A DNA stretch of 64,000 nt, taken from contig NC_135719.1 in assembly GCF_964656455.1 (NCBI RefSeq), forward strand, positions 77,719,562 through 77,783,561, given 5' to 3'. How positions within the stretch are numbered: the stretch's first letter is position 1; every line of letters begins with the position of its first letter. This document shows, one piece after another, positions 59,850-64,000 of this stretch. Below the pieces are notes generated by a model. It searched no databases. It worked only from the letters and a program-made list of their open reading frames with translations, and had not been told where the DNA came from. The stretch is from Halichoerus grypus (Eukaryota > Chordata > Mammalia > Carnivora > Phocidae). Made by a program: the position numbers and the translations under genes.

Positions 59850-60044
59850 TTTTTTTTTTTTTAAGATTTTATTTATTTGACAGAGAGAGAGACAGCCAGA
59901 GAGGGAACACAAGCAGGGGGAGTGGGAGAGGGAGAAGCAGGCTTCCCGCAGAGCAGGGAGCCTTATGCGGGGCTCGATCCCAGGACCCTGGGATCATGAC
60001 CTGAGCCGAAGGCAGACGCCTAACGACTGAGCCACCCAGGCGCC
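59850..60044 (-). mobile_element. Can-SINE
   Basis: Flanked by GGAAAGCACAATT. Confidence 0.95.
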
Positions 60045-60930
60045 CCAGGAAAGCACAATTAAAAAAAAATTATCTGAAATCCCATTACTCCTTTATGTGT
60101 TTATAATTTTTTTCTATGAATATATATGAAAGAGTAATATGCAAAATGTTTTTAAAAATATATTTTAGAATTAGAAGGTAACTTTAGAAGTCATTTAGTA
60201 GAAGTCTCTTATTTTATAGATGAAGAAATTAAGGCCAAGAGTTCCTAACTCAAAGTGATACAGGTAGTTCATTTGGAGTCAGGATTAGAATCTAGGTTTA
60301 CCTTGATTTTTCTTGAAAAACATAATTTGTAAAAAACAAAAAAACAACTTGAATCCTTGAGTTTAATTTCAACTTGAAACTCCATTTTTATAAAGGATCT
60401 ATTATTTCTTATGATATTCTAATAATCTTACAAAAAAACCAAAACCAAGCAGAGCTTTTCAAGGACTACCTTCATCTTTCTCCTGAAAAATTCTAGCATG
60501 CTTGGAAGAAAGTTGCCTTCATTGTATTCTATGGAACGCTGACTCCATAGGAAGTGTATAGGTGTGATAAGGGAAAATAAAAGGGGGGGAGCTTCTCATT
60601 TACGTGAATGGGAAGCAGAATTAAAGGAGATTCTTTATTGAATCATTTCTCATGGTTTTAATGTTATACTAATCCCACTGAGAATCTCTAAGGTGTGTGT
60701 GCAGAAGAGCATCTGTAGTTTTTCTCAAATGTGTTTGACCTTGGAATCCTTCTTCAGTTCAGTTCCAATTTTCACTTCCGTCTTCATGTTCTTTGGAACA
60801 TGTTTTAGCAAACAACACTCTGAGGACTCCTAGGATAAAGGAAAAATGACCTGCACTAACCTGAGGCCAAAGCAACCTTGATTTGGGTTACAGTTGAAAC
60901 ATTTTTGTAGTAAGTGGGGGAGTACTTTAT

Positions 60931-61129
60931 TTTTTATTTTTTTTAAAGATTTTATTTATTTATTTGAGAGAGAGAATGAGAGAGAGAGAGCATGAGAGGG
61001 GGGAGGGTCAGAGGGAGAAGCAGACTCCCTGCCGAGCAGGGAGCCCGATGCGGGACTCGATCCTTGGACTCCAGGATCATGACCTGAGCTGAAGGCAGTC
61101 GCTTAACCAACTGAGCCACCCAGGCGCCC
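60931..61129 (-). mobile_element. Can-SINE
   Basis: Flanked by AGTGGGGGAGTACTTTA. Confidence 0.95.
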
Positions 61130-61384
61130 AGTGGGGGAGTACTTTAAAAGGGAAGGAATATATGATTTGAATGACTGACAACCTTTTCAAAAGTGTTCCT
61201 TTACAATTTATTTAAGAAGCAGAACAATAGCTTCAACATCAAAAAAATGGCATGAAAACCATTAATTGGATATAACATATAACATTCTAAAATGTATTCT
61301 CTTCTAGTTTTTACATTTTTTCACATAAATGTAATTATAGGATATTCAGTTCTGTATTATATTTACTTTCAATTAATTAACTCA

Positions 61385-61560
61385 CATTCACTAAACATTC
61401 AGTACATTATGTTCTAGGCAGTGGAATCAAATATAATTAACATGTAGTTCCTAACATCAAGGAATTTAGGGCAGAGTGCAATGAGAGGAGGTAGATACGT
61501 GCTCAGAGGATGTCAACAAACACAAACGCAATGTGGTAAGTACTGCAGATTTCACTGGGA
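61385..61560 (-). repeat. L2 3' end fragment
   Basis: 'cactaaacattcagtacatt'..'gttctaggcagtggaatc' then ggcagagtgcaatgagagg. Confidence 0.55.
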
Positions 61561-62039
61561 CAAAGATTGACCAATAGGGTCAAGACCCTTGTGAAGTCTG
61601 AGATCAACCTCAAAGTTTCATCAGAGACAACAGATGAAGGCAGAAAAGTAGAAAGAAGCAGGAAAGCAATCCACAATTTCCGTCTTCCTATGATCAGATA
61701 AACATTTTAGAATGAACTGGAAGGGGAAAAGCCTTTTCCATTACTGCCTTATTCAAACAGTCTGCTATGAACACAAAATATCTTTCAAATCAGGAAACAA
61801 AGTGGGGGTGGAAACTTCAGCGGCTCCAGATCACCATCATCTTCAAGGGTCCAAACTCTTTAATTGGCCCTTTTCAACCTTACCTCCCAACCACACTCTC
61901 ACAGCACTCCTCTTCCCTCACCCCCACCCCGACCATATCAGATAACTTGGGGTCAAAGGAATAAGGGTTTGAAAATACAGTACCATTTTCAAAGCGCCAA
62001 TTTAAAAGTATTATAAATGCTGGTGAAATGCAAAGAGGT

Positions 62040-62255
62040 GTGATTTTGCTAGCGGGCATTTAAAATTCCTTTAAAATGTGCATAGTCTTTGATCCAGCAA
62101 CTGCACTTCTAGGAACTTAACTTAAGGAAATAAGAAAAGATATACTGTTTATAAACACTTTATAAAAGGAGGAAAAAACGAGAAACAAATACCCACTAAC
62201 ACGTTATATAATTATATAGATATACAACTCAATACAAAATCCGATCACTAGTGTG
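62040..62255 (+). mobile_element. Old L1M ORF2-end fragment
   Basis: 'tctttgatccagcaactgca' then cttctaggaacttaacttaagg. Confidence 0.75.
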
Positions 62256-62261
62256 CCTTTT

Positions 62262-62459
62262 AAAAAAAAGTATTTTATTTATTTGTTTGTTTGTTTGAGA
62301 CAGCGTGCGAGAGCGACAGAACACGAGCGGGGGATGGGGAGGGGCAGAGGGAGAGGGAGCAGCAGACTCCCCACTGAGCAGGGAGCCCATCCCAGGACCT
62401 CAGATCAAGACCTATGCGGAAAGGCAGAGGCTTAACCAACTGAGCCACCCAGGCGCCCC
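62262..62459 (-). mobile_element. Can-SINE, diverged
   Basis: Flanked by CACTAGTGTGC on both sides; about 0.4 kb upstream of the EMC4 promoter region. Confidence 0.94.
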
Positions 62460-62869
62460 ACTAGTGTGCTTTTTAAAATAATAGTAATAAAAAAATCATG
62501 CATAGGTGGCGGGCACTCCATTTAACCTCACAAGCCTTGAAAACAGATAAACTTCTACATATGAAGAGGTTGAAGCACTAAATATTTAACGTGTCCAAAG
62601 TCACACAATTAAGTAAAGAAGCCACGATTCAAAAGGAGGCCATCTGAATCTCAAACCCATGAGCCTTCCCACGTCCACACTGCTTCCTAGTTTTGGGACA
62701 GAATGGGCACTGAACTATTTACCTCGCAGGATTAATGTGACTTAAATAATAAACACAAAGCTCCTGGGACATGGCAGACATTCTGTACTCGGAAGCTACT
62801 AAATAACTTGCTCACGATCACACACCACCCGTGGTAAAACCAGGTTTAAAGGAGATTTGAATCTTGTGT

Positions 62870-63319
<450 letters not shown>

Positions 63320-63611
63320 TGAGGAGCCCGGGCGAAGCTCGGTAACAAGAGCCTTCACCCCAGAATTGCCGCGGAGGAATAGGACCTGATCACTCAGGTA
63401 CAACTCTCTGGAAATGATGGGTGGCACAAAGACGGCTCCCGGGGAGCCAGCGGCTTCTCCTCGGTGGACGTGTCTAATGTTCAAAAGATGCTTATTTCAT
63501 TCCTCACAATAGACAAAAGTCTGACGAACCCACGAGAGGGCTTGGTCTAATCTGGGCAGGTGTATCTGAGGATCTTTATTCCAATGATTAGAGCAGGAAT
63601 GTGGGATATGA

Positions 63612-64000
<389 letters not shown>

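Overview
This is a stretch of mammalian nuclear genome from a carnivore. About 50 Can-SINE copies (tRNA-Lys-like head, CT-rich body, AAATAAATAAA tail) are scattered on both strands, together with carnivore-type L1 3' ends. From memory the SINE consensus differs from the dog and cat subfamilies, so an arctoid caniform (seal, bear or mustelid) is my best guess; this is inference. No bacterial, viral or plasmid features are present.

Two genes are supported by complete exon structures. (1) KATNBL1 lies on the minus strand. A 5' untranslated exon sits in a CpG island (donor at 49424/49423). Nine coding exons run from 23122 down to 11823. The exons sum to 915 nt, giving a 304-residue protein plus stop with every splice phase intact. 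(2) EMC4 lies on the plus strand at the right edge. Its first two coding exons (63233-63318 and 63656-63770) encode residues 1-67; the rest is beyond the window. The two genes are divergent and about 13.7 kb apart, the same neighbour order I recall from human chromosome 15q14.

Layout: 1-11.8 kb is KATNBL1 3' flank and 3' UTR (end not located), with an old diverged tandem duplication at about 8.1-10.6 kb. 11.8-23.1 kb holds the KATNBL1 coding exons, with introns carrying SINEs, L1M, L2, MIR, a hAT-Charlie copy and an MLT1 LTR. 23.1-49.4 kb is the large first intron, dense in SINEs and containing a twin-primed L1 and a young L1. 49.0-49.7 kb is the CpG-island promoter with a canonical CTCF motif. 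49.7-62.9 kb is intergenic repeat-rich DNA with nested L1s and MaLR LTRs. 62.9-63.2 kb is the TATA-less EMC4 promoter with ETS/CRE motifs.

The two genes are not functionally linked as far as the sequence shows: KATNBL1 regulates microtubule-severing katanin, and EMC4 is a subunit of the ER membrane insertase. I found no novel gene system. The points most worth a second look are a spliced upstream ORF overlapping the KATNBL1 start codon, the CTCF site at its promoter, a direct pair of near-identical L1 copies flanking all its coding exons, and several unusual retrotransposon structures.
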